DNA of 64,000 nucleotides from an uncultured Lachnospiraceae bacterium (GTDB taxonomy: Bacteria; Bacillota; Clostridia; Lachnospirales; Lachnospiraceae). The notes below the pieces were generated by a model that had not been told where the DNA came from, ran no database searches, and saw nothing but the letters and a program-made list of their open reading frames with translations. This document shows positions 35,322 through 43,731 of the stretch, one piece after another. The stretch's first letter is position 1. Each line of letters starts with the position of its first letter. A program made the position numbers and the translations under genes. The stretch spans positions 1 to 64,000 of the forward strand of contig CAKXYI010000004.1 in assembly GCA_934899185.1 (NCBI GenBank). Direction: 5' to 3'.

Positions 35322-36173
35322 CCAGTTATCGTCGATTCCATCATGTAACCAGGTGTTATCCGACTCGTTATAATCATCCACCAGTAGGTATTGGAACTTG
35401 CTGGTGGTTTTTAGTGCGTCATAAATATAAGAAAGCGGTACGCGCGACCGGTTGTTGGTCGGCGATCCCGGATCGCCCAGAAGGACGGTGTCATCACTGG
35501 CATTATAGAGGCAGAGGGTCACATAGTGCCCCGGAACCTTTTGCCAGAGCTTGTCATCATTGGCACTGCTGACAAGGGCGATGGTTATTTTACTGGTCTT
35601 TACCTGTTTCTGGAAATCCGCATAATCATCTGCCTTGTAATAAACATCGCAGTCCATGCCCATGTCCCGCAGAATGATTTTCATATTGCCCCAATCCAAA
35701 GCGGCAGATGCCTTGGTTGGCGCATAGCCGGTCTCTTTGTAGGCATAGTCATAAACGTCCAGCGGAGAGCAGGTATAAGGGGAAAGTGTGCTGTAGACAT
35801 TGGCAACCGAGCAGAAACCGCAGCCAAAACCACTGAAATATTGCCCTTTGGCATATTTCATGCACCACTCGCCCGACCAGGTCACTCCATTGCTCCAGGC
35901 GGTGTGCCCCTGTAAAAAGGTATAGACCTGATTTTCGGGAAAAGGTGCGACATCATCAAGGGAGATCTGTCCGGTCGCGATCTTGTGGTTGTAGTCATAG
36001 ACCTGTGCGGATATTCCGGCATAAGGTGTCGCATCGACCGTATCGGCAGCAGTGTTTTCCTGGGCAAAAAGTTGTCTGGTCTTGGATAATATCTGTGCGT
36101 GGAAGAGGAAACCCAGCAGGACCAGGACGGCGCACAGGGTAGCAATTCCACAGTGTATCAATCTTTTGTTCAT
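35304..36173 (-). CDS. Membrane-anchored C39-like cysteine peptidase
   Basis: 289 residues. A signal anchor is seen at ~6-30. The papain-like C39_2-type domain covers ~75-270 with catalytic Cys in GFGCGFCSVANVYS, His in VPGHYVTLCLYN and a third residue near LLGDPGSP. It is expected to act on the outer face of the membrane, perhaps on cell-wall or secreted peptides. No clear ribosome binding site precedes the ATG, but the start agrees with the signal anchor. No bacteriocin precursor or ABC exporter is adjacent, so export processing is not supported. Confidence 0.78.
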   Translation of the reverse strand: MNKRLIHCGIATLCAVLVLLGFLFHAQILSKTRQLFAQENTAADTVDATPYAGISAQVYDYNHKIATGQISLDDVAPFPENQVYTFLQGHTAWSNGVTWSGEWCMKYAKGQYFSGFGCGFCSVANVYSTLSPYTCSPLDVYDYAYKETGYAPTKASAALDWGNMKIILRDMGMDCDVYYKADDYADFQKQVKTSKITIALVSSANDDKLWQKVPGHYVTLCLYNASDDTVLLGDPGSPTNNRSRVPLSYIYDALKTTSKFQYLLVDDYNESDNTWLHDGIDDNWNAPAA

Positions 36174-36261
36174 GTATCTTATATCTTTCTATTCTTGCCT
36201 GATTTATGTGCAACAAACATATCCATGATAGCATATTTGTCCAAATTAGAAAACTTCTTTC

Positions 36262-36290
36262 TTGCGGCACTTTACAAGCTATGGTACTAT
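36262..36290 (+). promoter_or_regulatory. Promoter of the ECF S component gene
   Basis: TTGCGG (36262-36267), a 17-base spacer and TACTAT (36285-36290). The predicted start leaves a 5' leader of about 36 bases, with no room for a riboswitch. Confidence 0.55.
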
Positions 36291-36332
36291 CAGTAAGGTA
36301 ATGATTAACAATAATAAACTTTAAGGGGTAGT

Positions 36333-36956
36333 ATGATGAAAAAGAAGAGATTAACAACAAAGCAGATGACGGTCTTGGGGCTCATGATAGCGGTATTGGT
36401 ACTCATGTCCTATACACCGCTGGGCTATCTTAATATCGGACCGCTGGCTATCAGTTTTAATATGATCCCGGTTGCGATCGCAGCCATTGCCTGTGGACCT
36501 ATGGGTGGGGCAATTTTGGGTGCCGTTTTCGGACTGACCAGTTTTGGGCAGTGTATTGGTATCGGTGGCGTGAGTGCCATGGGGGCAACTCTGTTTGCTA
36601 TCAGTCCGGTACTTGCCTTTATCCAGAGATTTGTGCCGCGTCTTTTGGACGGATTGCTTTTGGGCTACATATTCAAGGGACTGCGCAAGGTGACCAAGAA
36701 TACAACACTTGCCGGTTACATTACAGGTTTTCTGGCAGCATTCCTCAATACCCTTTTCTTTATGACCGCACTGGTCGTCCTATTTGGAAATACAGAGTAT
36801 GTGCAGAACCTGATCGGCGGACGTAACATTATTGTCTTTATCTGCGCTTTTGTCGGTGTGAATGCCATTTGTGAAATGATCGCAGCAACGCTTTTGACCG
36901 GATTGATCTCGGTCGCTCTCAAGAAAGCACGATTGATCTTGCAGGATGAAAATTAA
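36333..36956 (+). CDS. ECF transporter S component, PF12822-like
   Basis: 207 residues with about six transmembrane helices. The opening TTKQMTVLGLMIAVLVLMSY and the block FNMIPVAIAAIACGPMGGA followed by ILGAVFGLTSFGQC are typical of vitamin S components, closest in look to the pantothenate-type (PanT) proteins. It would bind a vitamin and work with a shared EcfA1-A2-T energising module, not present in this window. Tandem ATGs at 36333 and 36336 are equally good. Substrate assignment is tentative because no riboswitch or pathway gene is attached. Confidence 0.82.
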   Translation: MMKKKRLTTKQMTVLGLMIAVLVLMSYTPLGYLNIGPLAISFNMIPVAIAAIACGPMGGAILGAVFGLTSFGQCIGIGGVSAMGATLFAISPVLAFIQRFVPRLLDGLLLGYIFKGLRKVTKNTTLAGYITGFLAAFLNTLFFMTALVVLFGNTEYVQNLIGGRNIIVFICAFVGVNAICEMIAATLLTGLISVALKKARLILQDEN

Positions 36957-36966
36957 ACCATCTAAA

Positions 36967-37007
36967 CCATAGGGACGTTCCTTTTGCCATAAGGAGCGTC
37001 CCTATGG
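36967..37007. repeat. REP-like hairpin repeat, copy 1
   Basis: CCATAGGGACG and CGTCCCTATGG arms extended by TTCCTT/AAGGAG give a 17-bp stem with a 7-base loop. Related to copies at 42877-42911 and 46566-46587. Confidence 0.75.
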
Positions 37008-37188
37008 CTCCAGACCGCGAAAGTTGGTCATCGCCAGAATCACGCTTGCCATATAGGCGGCTGGTTCTGGCGTTTCTTTTTTTAGCCAGTTTTCAATGAT
37101 GGCAGAGCATCCGGCAGCATAATAGAGACAGGCGTAATCATACAGGGCATCATCCCCGCGACAGTCCTTGCGCAAAAGGGTCTTTATC
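37002..37188 (-). pseudogene. TetR-type regulator C-terminal remnant
   Basis: Minus-strand frame without a start: the residues YDYACLYYAAGCSAIIENWL and PAAYMASVILAMTNF match the ligand-domain end of TetR-family repressors, and the frame closes at TAG inside the REP-like hairpin. The DNA-binding half is missing upstream, so this is a decayed fragment about 60 codons long. Confidence 0.6.
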
Positions 37189-37253
37189 GACTGGAAGGAA
37201 GAATGGTCGATTGAGGACTATGAGGATGCACCGAAAAAGCGGATGGGCAGATA
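37183..37253 (+). pseudogene. C-terminal fragment of an unidentified protein
   Basis: The plus-strand frame reads VFIDWKEEWSIEDYED then APKKRMGR and TAA, which looks like a genuine protein tail but has no start or body. It abuts the TetR remnant at about 37188, pointing to a deletion that joined two unrelated gene ends. Confidence 0.4.
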
Positions 37254-37298
37254 AAAAAAAGATCCCTAGGTCTGATACAGTCAAACTTAGGAATCTTT
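37252..37298 (-). terminator. Terminator of the ABC-F gene
   Basis: On the minus strand, AAAGATTCCTAAG (37286-37298) pairs with CCTAGGGATCTTT (37258-37270) with one mismatch, followed by a run of T (A tract 37252-37260 on the plus strand). Confidence 0.8.
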
Positions 37299-37318
37299 TT
37301 GTTTATTTAAATATTATC

Positions 37319-38959
37319 TTAGTTGTCGCTGGCATCGTCATCAGACATAGCATAGACCTGACGCTTACGAGCCATTTCATCACTTTCCAGATATTCGTCG
37401 TAGGTTGTGATTTTATCGATGATCTGTCCGTTTGGCATGATCTCGATGATACGGTTTGCGGTTGTCTCCACAAACTGATGATCGCGGGAAGAAAAGATTA
37501 CAACACCCGGGAACTTGATGAGTCCGTTATTTAAAGCAGTGATGGACTCCATATCCAAGTGGTCGGTCGGCTCGTCGAGCATGAGGACATTGGATGCCTC
37601 GATCATCATGCGGGAGAGGAGAACACGCACCTTTTCACCACCGGAGAGAACGCGCATCTTTTTGACACCGTCTTCACCTGCAAAAAGCATTCTGCCAAGG
37701 AAACCGCGGACATAAGTCGCATCCTTGATTTCGGAGAACTGTGTCAGCCAGTCTACGATGACATCATCGGTATCGAAAATCTCTGTATTATCCTTAGGGA
37801 AGTAGGACTGGGAAGTGGTCACACCCCACTTGTAAGAACCCTCATCCGGTTCCATCTCGCCTGCAAGGATCTTGAAAAGAATGGTCTTGGCATGTTCGTT
37901 GGCACCTACCAGGGCAACCTTATCTTCGCGTCCCAGATTGAAGGAAATGTGATCCAGAACCAGTTCACCATCGATGGTCTTGGTCAGGTTTTCAACGCTG
38001 AGGACTTCGTTACCGATCTCACGTTGTGGGCGGAAGTCAATGTAAGGATACTTACGGCTGGAAGGCTTGATCTCATCCAGTTCGATCTTTTCCAAAGCAC
38101 GTTTTCTGGAAGTTGCCTGCTTTGACTTGGAAGCGTTGGCAGAGAAGCGGGAAATAAAGTCCTGCAATTCCTTGATCTTTTCTTCCTTTTTCTTGTTGGC
38201 TTCCTTCATCTGCTTGATCAGAAGCTGGCTGGACTCATACCAGAAGTCATAGTTTCCGGCATAGAGTTGGATCTTGCCATAGTCGATATCAGCGGTATTG
38301 GTACATACCTTATTTAAGAAATAACGGTCGTGGGATACCACAATCACGGTGTTATCAAAGTTGATCAAAAATTCTTCCAGCCATGCGATGGCATCGAGAT
38401 CCAGGTGGTTGGTCGGCTCATCCAAAAGCAGGATGTCAGGATTTCCGAAAAGTGCCTTGGCAAGGAGCACCTTGACCTTTTGTGCACCGGTCAGATCTGC
38501 CATGACAGAGTAATGAAGTTCCGGCTCGATGCCCAGACCATTTAATAAGGTGGCAGCATCACTTTCGGCATTCCATCCGTCCATGTCTGCAAATTCTGCT
38601 TCGAGTTCGCTGGCGCGGATACCGTCTTCATCCGTGAAATCTTCCTTCATATAAATCGCATCTTTTTCTTTCATGATATCATAAAGACGCTGGTTACCCA
38701 TGATGACCGTATCTAAGACCGTAAACTCATCATATTTAAAGTGATCCTGTTCCAAGAAAGAAAGACGCTGTCCCGGCGTGATGATGACATCGCCGCTGGT
38801 CGGCTCCAACTGTCCGGATAAGATCTTTAAGAATGTTGACTTGCCGGCACCGTTGGCACCGATCAGTCCATAACAGTTACCTTCCGTAAATTTGATATTT
38901 ACATCTTCAAAGAGTGCCTTTTTCCCTAGACGCAGGGTGATATTACTTGCCTGTATCAT
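37319..38959 (-). CDS. ABC-F family ATPase (YbiT-like)
   Basis: 546 residues, two ABC ATPase domains without membrane helices. ABC-F proteins act on ribosomes, in translation regulation or antibiotic protection. First domain: Walker A GANGAGKST, signature LTGAQKVK, Walker B ILLLDEPTNHLD, switch VSHDR. A charged interdomain linker with KKKEEKIKELQDFISRFSAN follows. Second domain: degenerate Walker A GANEHAKT, signature LSGGEKVRV, Walker B LMLDEPTDHLD and switch SSRDHQF, with Arg in the usual His position. No long arm for a resistance subtype was recognised, so a housekeeping YbiT-like role is favoured. GAGGTG precedes the ATG. Confidence 0.92.
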   Translation of the reverse strand: MIQASNITLRLGKKALFEDVNIKFTEGNCYGLIGANGAGKSTFLKILSGQLEPTSGDVIITPGQRLSFLEQDHFKYDEFTVLDTVIMGNQRLYDIMKEKDAIYMKEDFTDEDGIRASELEAEFADMDGWNAESDAATLLNGLGIEPELHYSVMADLTGAQKVKVLLAKALFGNPDILLLDEPTNHLDLDAIAWLEEFLINFDNTVIVVSHDRYFLNKVCTNTADIDYGKIQLYAGNYDFWYESSQLLIKQMKEANKKKEEKIKELQDFISRFSANASKSKQATSRKRALEKIELDEIKPSSRKYPYIDFRPQREIGNEVLSVENLTKTIDGELVLDHISFNLGREDKVALVGANEHAKTILFKILAGEMEPDEGSYKWGVTTSQSYFPKDNTEIFDTDDVIVDWLTQFSEIKDATYVRGFLGRMLFAGEDGVKKMRVLSGGEKVRVLLSRMMIEASNVLMLDEPTDHLDMESITALNNGLIKFPGVVIFSSRDHQFVETTANRIIEIMPNGQIIDKITTYDEYLESDEMARKRQVYAMSDDDASDN

Positions 38960-39001
38960 TTCTACACCTCATAAATTTGCTAAATTTAAACACCGTCTAC
39001 T

Positions 39002-39029
39002 ATTGTATCGTACTTTCCTTATTTTGCAA
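39002..39029 (-). promoter_or_regulatory. Promoter of the ABC-F gene
   Basis: On the minus strand TTGCAA (39024-39029), a 16-base spacer and TACAAT (39002-39007). Confidence 0.65.
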
Positions 39030-39132
39030 GGTTTTTCGGGATTTATTTGCGACTGGGACAGGAAAATATCTACTATAATTTTCTAATAACAGGCATAAAA
39101 CAAATGTATTTGATTTTAAACAGTGGGAAGTA

Positions 39133-39216
39133 TTGATTTTTTTTGGACAAAATCATATATTATTGAATTAGAGACATTACGCATTTACTGCGCCCTTTTT
39201 TGTGCCTGGTAAATGC
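39133..39216 (+). promoter_or_regulatory. nifJ promoter and leader inverted repeat
   Basis: TTGATT (39133-39138), a 17-base spacer and TATATT (39156-39161). The predicted ~90-base leader contains GCATTTAC (39181-39188) and GTAAATGC (39209-39216), a perfect 8-bp inverted repeat with a 20-base loop holding T6. It could be a weak attenuator or an mRNA-stabilising hairpin. Confidence 0.55.
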
Positions 39217-39258
39217 TTATGTACATATTAAGAAAAGAGTCTTTTAGGAGGAAACGAC

Positions 39259-42200
39259 ATGGGAAGATCAAAACAATCTATGGATGGTAATACAGCCGCA
39301 GCTCATGTAGCATATGCCTACACAGAAGTAGCTGGTATCTATCCAATCACCCCTTCTAGTCCAATGGCTGATATGGTAGACCAGTGGTCTGCAGCTGGAC
39401 AGAAGAACATTTTTGGAAGCACAGTTAAAGTAGTAGAAATGGAATCAGAAGCAGGTGCAGCAGGTACTGTACATGGTTCACTTGCAGCTGGTGCACTCAC
39501 CACTACATTTACCGCTTCTCAGGGACTTTTACTTATGATCCCTAACATGTACAAGATCGCTGGTGAGCAGTTGCCATGTGTATTTGATGTATCTGCTCGT
39601 ACAGTATCATCACACGCACTGAACATCTTCGGTGACCACAGTGATGTTTACGCTTGTCGTCAGACAGGTTTTGCAATGTTATGTGAAACAAATCCACAGG
39701 AAGTTATGGACTTAAGCCCAGTTGCACACTGTGCAGCATTAGAAGGAAAGGTTCCATTCCTTAACTTCTTCGATGGTTTCCGTACATCTCATGAGATTCA
39801 GAAGATCGAGAAATGGGATTATGAAGATCTGAAAGATATGTGTCCAATGGATGCAGTAGAAGAATTCAGAGCACATGCTTTGAATCCTAACCACCCAGCA
39901 GCTCGTGGTTCTCATGAAAACGGAGACGTATTCTTCCAGCATAGAGAAGCATGTAACACAGCATATGATGAGTTACCTGCAGTTGTAGAAAAGTACATGA
40001 ACAAGGTAAACGAAAAACTTGGTACAAACTACGGCTTATTCAACTACTATGGTGCTCCGGATGCAGAGCGCGTTATCGTAGCAATGGGATCTATCAATGA
40101 CGTTGCTGAAGAAGTTATTGATTACTTGACAGCAGCAGGTGAGAAGGTTGGTCTTGTTAAGGTTCGTCTGTATCGTCCATGGTCTTCAGAAGCATTACTT
40201 AAGGTTATTCCTAAGACTGCTAAGAAGATTGCAGTTCTTGACAGAACAAAAGAGCCGGGATCTCTTGGTGAGCCATTATACCTTGACGTTGCAACAACAC
40301 TTCGTGAAGCAGGTCTTAACGATATCGTATTAGTTGGTGGACGTTATGGCCTTGGATCAAAGGATACTCCTCCTTCATCTGTATTTGCAGTATATAAGGA
40401 ATTAGAGAAGGATGCTCCTAAGGATCGTTTCACAATTGGTATCGAAGATGATGTTACACATCTTAGTTTACCAGAAGTTAAGCCAGCTCCTATTACTTCT
40501 GCTCCTGGTACAAAGGAATGCAAGTTCTGGGGTCTTGGTGGAGATGGTACTGTAGGTGCCAACAAGAACTCTACAAAGATCATCGGTGACCATACAGACA
40601 AGTACATCCAGGCATACTTCCAGTATGATTCTAAGAAGACTGGTGGTGTTACAATTTCTCACTTGAGATTTGGTGACAACCCAATCAGAAGTCCATACTA
40701 CATCAACCAGGCTGACTTTGTTGCATGCCACAACCCTGCATATGTTATCCAGGGCATGAAGATGGTTCAGGACGTTAAGCCAGGCGGTGTATTTATGATT
40801 AACTGCCAGTGGTCAGATGAAGAATTAGGACATCATTTGAACGCTGAAGCTAAGAAGTATATTGCTGATAACAACATTCAGCTTTACACAATCAACGCTA
40901 TCGATAAGGCTATCGAAATCGGAATGGGTAAGAGAACAAACACAATCTTACAGTCAGCATTCTTTAAGTTAGCTGATGTTATGCCAATCGATGAAGCTGT
41001 TGAATTTATGAAACAGGCTGCTAAGAAGTCTTACAGCAAGAAGGGTGACGCAGTCGTAGAAATGAACTACAAGGCAATCGATGCCGGTGTAGACGCTGTA
41101 CATAAGGTAGAAGTACCTGCATCTTGGTCAAATCCAGAAGCAGATGCTCCTAAGGCAGAGCGTACAGGACGTCCAGAAGTTGTTAAGCTTGTTAACGACT
41201 TACTTGATCCTATCGCTAAGATGGATGGTGACAGCCTTCCAGTATCTGCATTTACAGAGTGCATCGATGGTCAGTTCGTAACAGGTGCTTCTGCATACGA
41301 GAAGCGTGGTACAGCTGTCATGGTTCCAGAATGGGATGCAGAGAAGTGTATTCAGTGTAACAACTGTGCATTTGTATGTTCACATGCAACCATTCGTCCA
41401 TTCTTACTGAGCGATGATGAAGTTAAGGCAGCACCTGCTAATATCAAGCTTGCTGATATGAAACCTAAGGGTGGCGATTACAAGTATACAATGAGCGTAT
41501 CTCCACTTGACTGTATGGGATGTGGCGAATGTATTACTGTATGTCCTACAGCTGCAATTTCTATGGTTCCACAGGAATCACAGGCAGACGAGCAGCCAGT
41601 ATTTGATTACTTAGTTGCTAATGTTGGTAAGAAGGATATTGGATTATCAGACATCACTCCTAAGGGATCACAGTTCAACCAGCCACTCCTTGAGTTCTCT
41701 GGTTCTTGTGCAGGATGTGCTGAGACATCTTATGCTAGATTGATCACACAGCTCTATGGTGAGCAGATGTTCATCTCTAACGCAACAGGATGTTCTTCTA
41801 TCTGGGGTAACCCGGCAGCAACATCACCATACACAGTAAATAAGGACTCTAAGAAGGGACCAGCATGGTCTAACTCATTGTTCGAAGATAACGCTGAGCA
41901 TGGTCTTGGTATGTACGTTGGACAGAAATATATCCGTGATATGGCCATCGAGTCTGCAAAGGCTTGCGCTGAAAGCGACAAGGCATCTGCAGAACTTAAG
42001 GCTGCATTTGCTACATTCATGGATACCGTTAATGATACAAAGGCAAATACACCTGCAACAGACGCGCTTGTAACTGAACTTGAAAAAGCAGCAGCTGCCG
42101 GATGCCCAGATGCTAAGGAAGCACTTGCTAAGAAAGATTACCTCGCTAAGAAGTCCGTATGGATCTTCGGTGGTGACGGATGGGCATACGATATCGGATT

Positions 42201-42807
42201 CGGCGGATTGGATCACGTTCTTGCTTCTGGTGAGAATGTCAACGTTATGGTATTCGATACAGAGATGTACTCTAACACAGGTGGACAGGCTTCTAAGGCT
42301 TCTAACATCGGTGAAGTTTGTCAGTTCGCTGCAGCTGGTAAGGAGATCGGCAAGAAGTCTCTTGCAGAGATCGCTATGAGTTACGGTTATGTATATGTTG
42401 CACAGATCGCACTTGGTGCTAACCCTGCACAGGCTGTTAAGGCTATCGCAGAGGCTGAGGCATACAACGGACCTTCACTCATCATCGGCTATGCTCCATG
42501 TGAGTTGCACGGTATCGCTAAGGGTGGTATGAACCACTGCCAGGATGAAATGAAGAAGGCAGTAGCTGCTGGTTACTGGAACCTGTTCTCATTCGATCCT
42601 GCTAAGAAGGCAGAAGGAAAGAATCCATTCACTTTGACATCAAAGGCTGGAGATGGTTCTTACCAAGACTTCTTGAACAACGAGGCTCGTTATACTCGTC
42701 TGATCAAGCCATTCCCAGAGCGTGCTGAAAGACTCTTTGCTAAGTCTGAAGAGGCTGCTAAGGAACGTTACGATCACTTACAGAAGTTAGTTGATCTTTA
42801 CAGCTAA
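39259..42807 (+). CDS. nifJ: Pyruvate:ferredoxin (flavodoxin) oxidoreductase
   Basis: Single-chain PFOR of 1182 residues; converts pyruvate and CoA to acetyl-CoA, CO2 and reduced ferredoxin, the central step of anaerobic pyruvate use. Domain I holds YPITPSSPMADMVDQW; domain V holds two [4Fe-4S] motifs, CIQCNNCAFVCSH and CMGCGECITVCP; domain VI has the third-cluster and TPP region with CAGCAETSY, GGDGWAYDIGFGGLDH and SNTGGQASKAS. Strong TAGGAGG site and very biased codons point to high expression. Own promoter and terminator, monocistronic. The enzyme is oxygen-sensitive, in line with an obligate anaerobe. Confidence 0.97.
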   Translation: MGRSKQSMDGNTAAAHVAYAYTEVAGIYPITPSSPMADMVDQWSAAGQKNIFGSTVKVVEMESEAGAAGTVHGSLAAGALTTTFTASQGLLLMIPNMYKIAGEQLPCVFDVSARTVSSHALNIFGDHSDVYACRQTGFAMLCETNPQEVMDLSPVAHCAALEGKVPFLNFFDGFRTSHEIQKIEKWDYEDLKDMCPMDAVEEFRAHALNPNHPAARGSHENGDVFFQHREACNTAYDELPAVVEKYMNKVNEKLGTNYGLFNYYGAPDAERVIVAMGSINDVAEEVIDYLTAAGEKVGLVKVRLYRPWSSEALLKVIPKTAKKIAVLDRTKEPGSLGEPLYLDVATTLREAGLNDIVLVGGRYGLGSKDTPPSSVFAVYKELEKDAPKDRFTIGIEDDVTHLSLPEVKPAPITSAPGTKECKFWGLGGDGTVGANKNSTKIIGDHTDKYIQAYFQYDSKKTGGVTISHLRFGDNPIRSPYYINQADFVACHNPAYVIQGMKMVQDVKPGGVFMINCQWSDEELGHHLNAEAKKYIADNNIQLYTINAIDKAIEIGMGKRTNTILQSAFFKLADVMPIDEAVEFMKQAAKKSYSKKGDAVVEMNYKAIDAGVDAVHKVEVPASWSNPEADAPKAERTGRPEVVKLVNDLLDPIAKMDGDSLPVSAFTECIDGQFVTGASAYEKRGTAVMVPEWDAEKCIQCNNCAFVCSHATIRPFLLSDDEVKAAPANIKLADMKPKGGDYKYTMSVSPLDCMGCGECITVCPTAAISMVPQESQADEQPVFDYLVANVGKKDIGLSDITPKGSQFNQPLLEFSGSCAGCAETSYARLITQLYGEQMFISNATGCSSIWGNPAATSPYTVNKDSKKGPAWSNSLFEDNAEHGLGMYVGQKYIRDMAIESAKACAESDKASAELKAAFATFMDTVNDTKANTPATDALVTELEKAAAAGCPDAKEALAKKDYLAKKSVWIFGGDGWAYDIGFGGLDHVLASGENVNVMVFDTEMYSNTGGQASKASNIGEVCQFAAAGKEIGKKSLAEIAMSYGYVYVAQIALGANPAQAVKAIAEAEAYNGPSLIIGYAPCELHGIAKGGMNHCQDEMKKAVAAGYWNLFSFDPAKKAEGKNPFTLTSKAGDGSYQDFLNNEARYTRLIKPFPERAERLFAKSEEAAKERYDHLQKLVDLYS

Positions 42808-42835
42808 AATAAAGAGGCGCTGATGCGCTTCTGAT

Positions 42836-42873
42836 AAATCCCGTCGGGGCATTTGCTCCGGCGGGATTTTTTC
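42836..42873 (+). terminator. nifJ terminator
   Basis: A 15-bp stem (42836-42850 with 42855-42869, two G-T pairs), loop ATTT, then T run. A smaller hairpin, AGAGGCGC/GCGCTTCT, lies just before it. Confidence 0.93.
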
Positions 42874-42876
42874 TTT

Positions 42877-42911
42877 CAGGGACGTTCCTTTTGCCACAAG
42901 GAGTGTCCCTG
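42877..42911. repeat. REP-like hairpin repeat, copy 2
   Basis: CAGGGACGTTCCTT (42877-42890) pairs with AAGGAGTGTCCCTG (42898-42911) with two G-T pairs around loop TTGCCAC. Same core as copy 1, with a changed outer base pair that keeps pairing (TA to TG/CA exchange), a sign the stem is maintained. Confidence 0.75.
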
Positions 42912-43029
42912 TGGTCACTGGTCTATCTGCCCTGTGCCTGCCTGATCCGGCGACTACCATATTTAGTGTGTTTACAAAGGCGACATGCAATGATAAAATA
43001 AACTTTAGATTAAAGAAGGGACATGTATC

Positions 43030-43659
43030 ATGGAAGAGATTAATGTAGAAAATCAGGTAGACGAGATGTTGGAGGAGCCGAGTGGTGAAGATATGCTCCT
43101 TGCTCAGATTGATGCATTTCGAGATAAGGCAAAGCAATTACAGACCCTGATCAGTGCCAAGGAGCGCAAGGTCAAGGAATTAGAGGCGATGGTCCGCGCC
43201 AAGGAAGAACGCAACAACCAGTTGCAGGAAGAACTTTCCAAGAAGCAGGCAGAGGCTGACGGGATTGCTGCAGATGTCGAGACACAGGTGGATCGCATGA
43301 TGCAGACCCTGCGTGGAAGCGTAGATGATTTGGAACAGCGTATCCAGCAGCAGGTGGCAGACAATCAGGAGAATGCAGCCGTTCAGACACAGGCAGTCAA
43401 GGATACTCTGGAGGATATGACATCCGGTCTGGATGCGATCAAGGGAGAGTTGTCTGAGAAGGTACACTCTGAAAATGTACTGCAATATCGCAATATTCAG
43501 GATCTCTTAAAGGAATTGGATAATCGCGAGGAAGCAGCCAAGAAGAGCGAGGAAGAGTTTTCCGTTGTCAAGAAGCGCATTACTTTAGTGACCGTTGTTT
43601 CTATCGTCAATGTCGTTGCCGTTGTGACACTGATCTTAGCAACCTTTGGCATTATTTAA
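43030..43659 (+). CDS. Coiled-coil protein with C-terminal membrane anchor
   Basis: 209 residues, not assigned to a named family. Residues ~25-175 are a long, highly charged coiled coil with heptad-like spacing (AQIDAFRDKAKQLQTLISAK and DDLEQRIQQQVADNQ). One transmembrane helix ends the protein (TLVTVVSIVNVVAVVTLILA), so it is tail-anchored with the coil in the cytosol. No signal peptide. Its own terminator follows. It could be a scaffold or envelope-associated protein; no function can be claimed. Confidence 0.75.
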   Translation: MEEINVENQVDEMLEEPSGEDMLLAQIDAFRDKAKQLQTLISAKERKVKELEAMVRAKEERNNQLQEELSKKQAEADGIAADVETQVDRMMQTLRGSVDDLEQRIQQQVADNQENAAVQTQAVKDTLEDMTSGLDAIKGELSEKVHSENVLQYRNIQDLLKELDNREEAAKKSEEEFSVVKKRITLVTVVSIVNVVAVVTLILATFGII

Positions 43660-43692
43660 TATCATACATAGTATCAGTATTTTGACAGGATG

Positions 43693-43717
43693 GGGCTTCT
43701 TTTTAGGAGCCCTTTTT
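43693..43717 (+). terminator. Terminator between the coiled-coil and pyrophosphatase genes
   Basis: GGGCTTCT (43693-43700) and AGGAGCCC (43705-43712) with loop TTTT, followed by T5. It lies 15 bases before the pyrophosphatase start, so no promoter can follow it; that gene must either be reached by readthrough or by a promoter overlapping upstream sequence. Confidence 0.75.
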
Positions 43718-43731
43718 CTAAGGAGAGCATT

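Noticed and set aside
35304..36173. Bacteriocin-processing C39 peptidase
   Set aside because: No ABC transporter domain is fused or adjacent and no double-glycine precursor peptide was found nearby.
36300..36332. Vitamin riboswitch before the ECF S component
   Set aside because: The predicted leader is only about 36 bases, too short for a known vitamin riboswitch.
37211..37534. 107-codon plus-strand frame near the ABC-F 3' end
   Set aside because: It runs through the ABC-F terminator and antisense to its C-terminal codons, with no ribosome binding site.
43104..43485. Overlapping minus-strand frames in the coiled-coil gene
   Set aside because: They are Cys/Ser/Leu-rich shadows of Glu/Lys/Gln codons.
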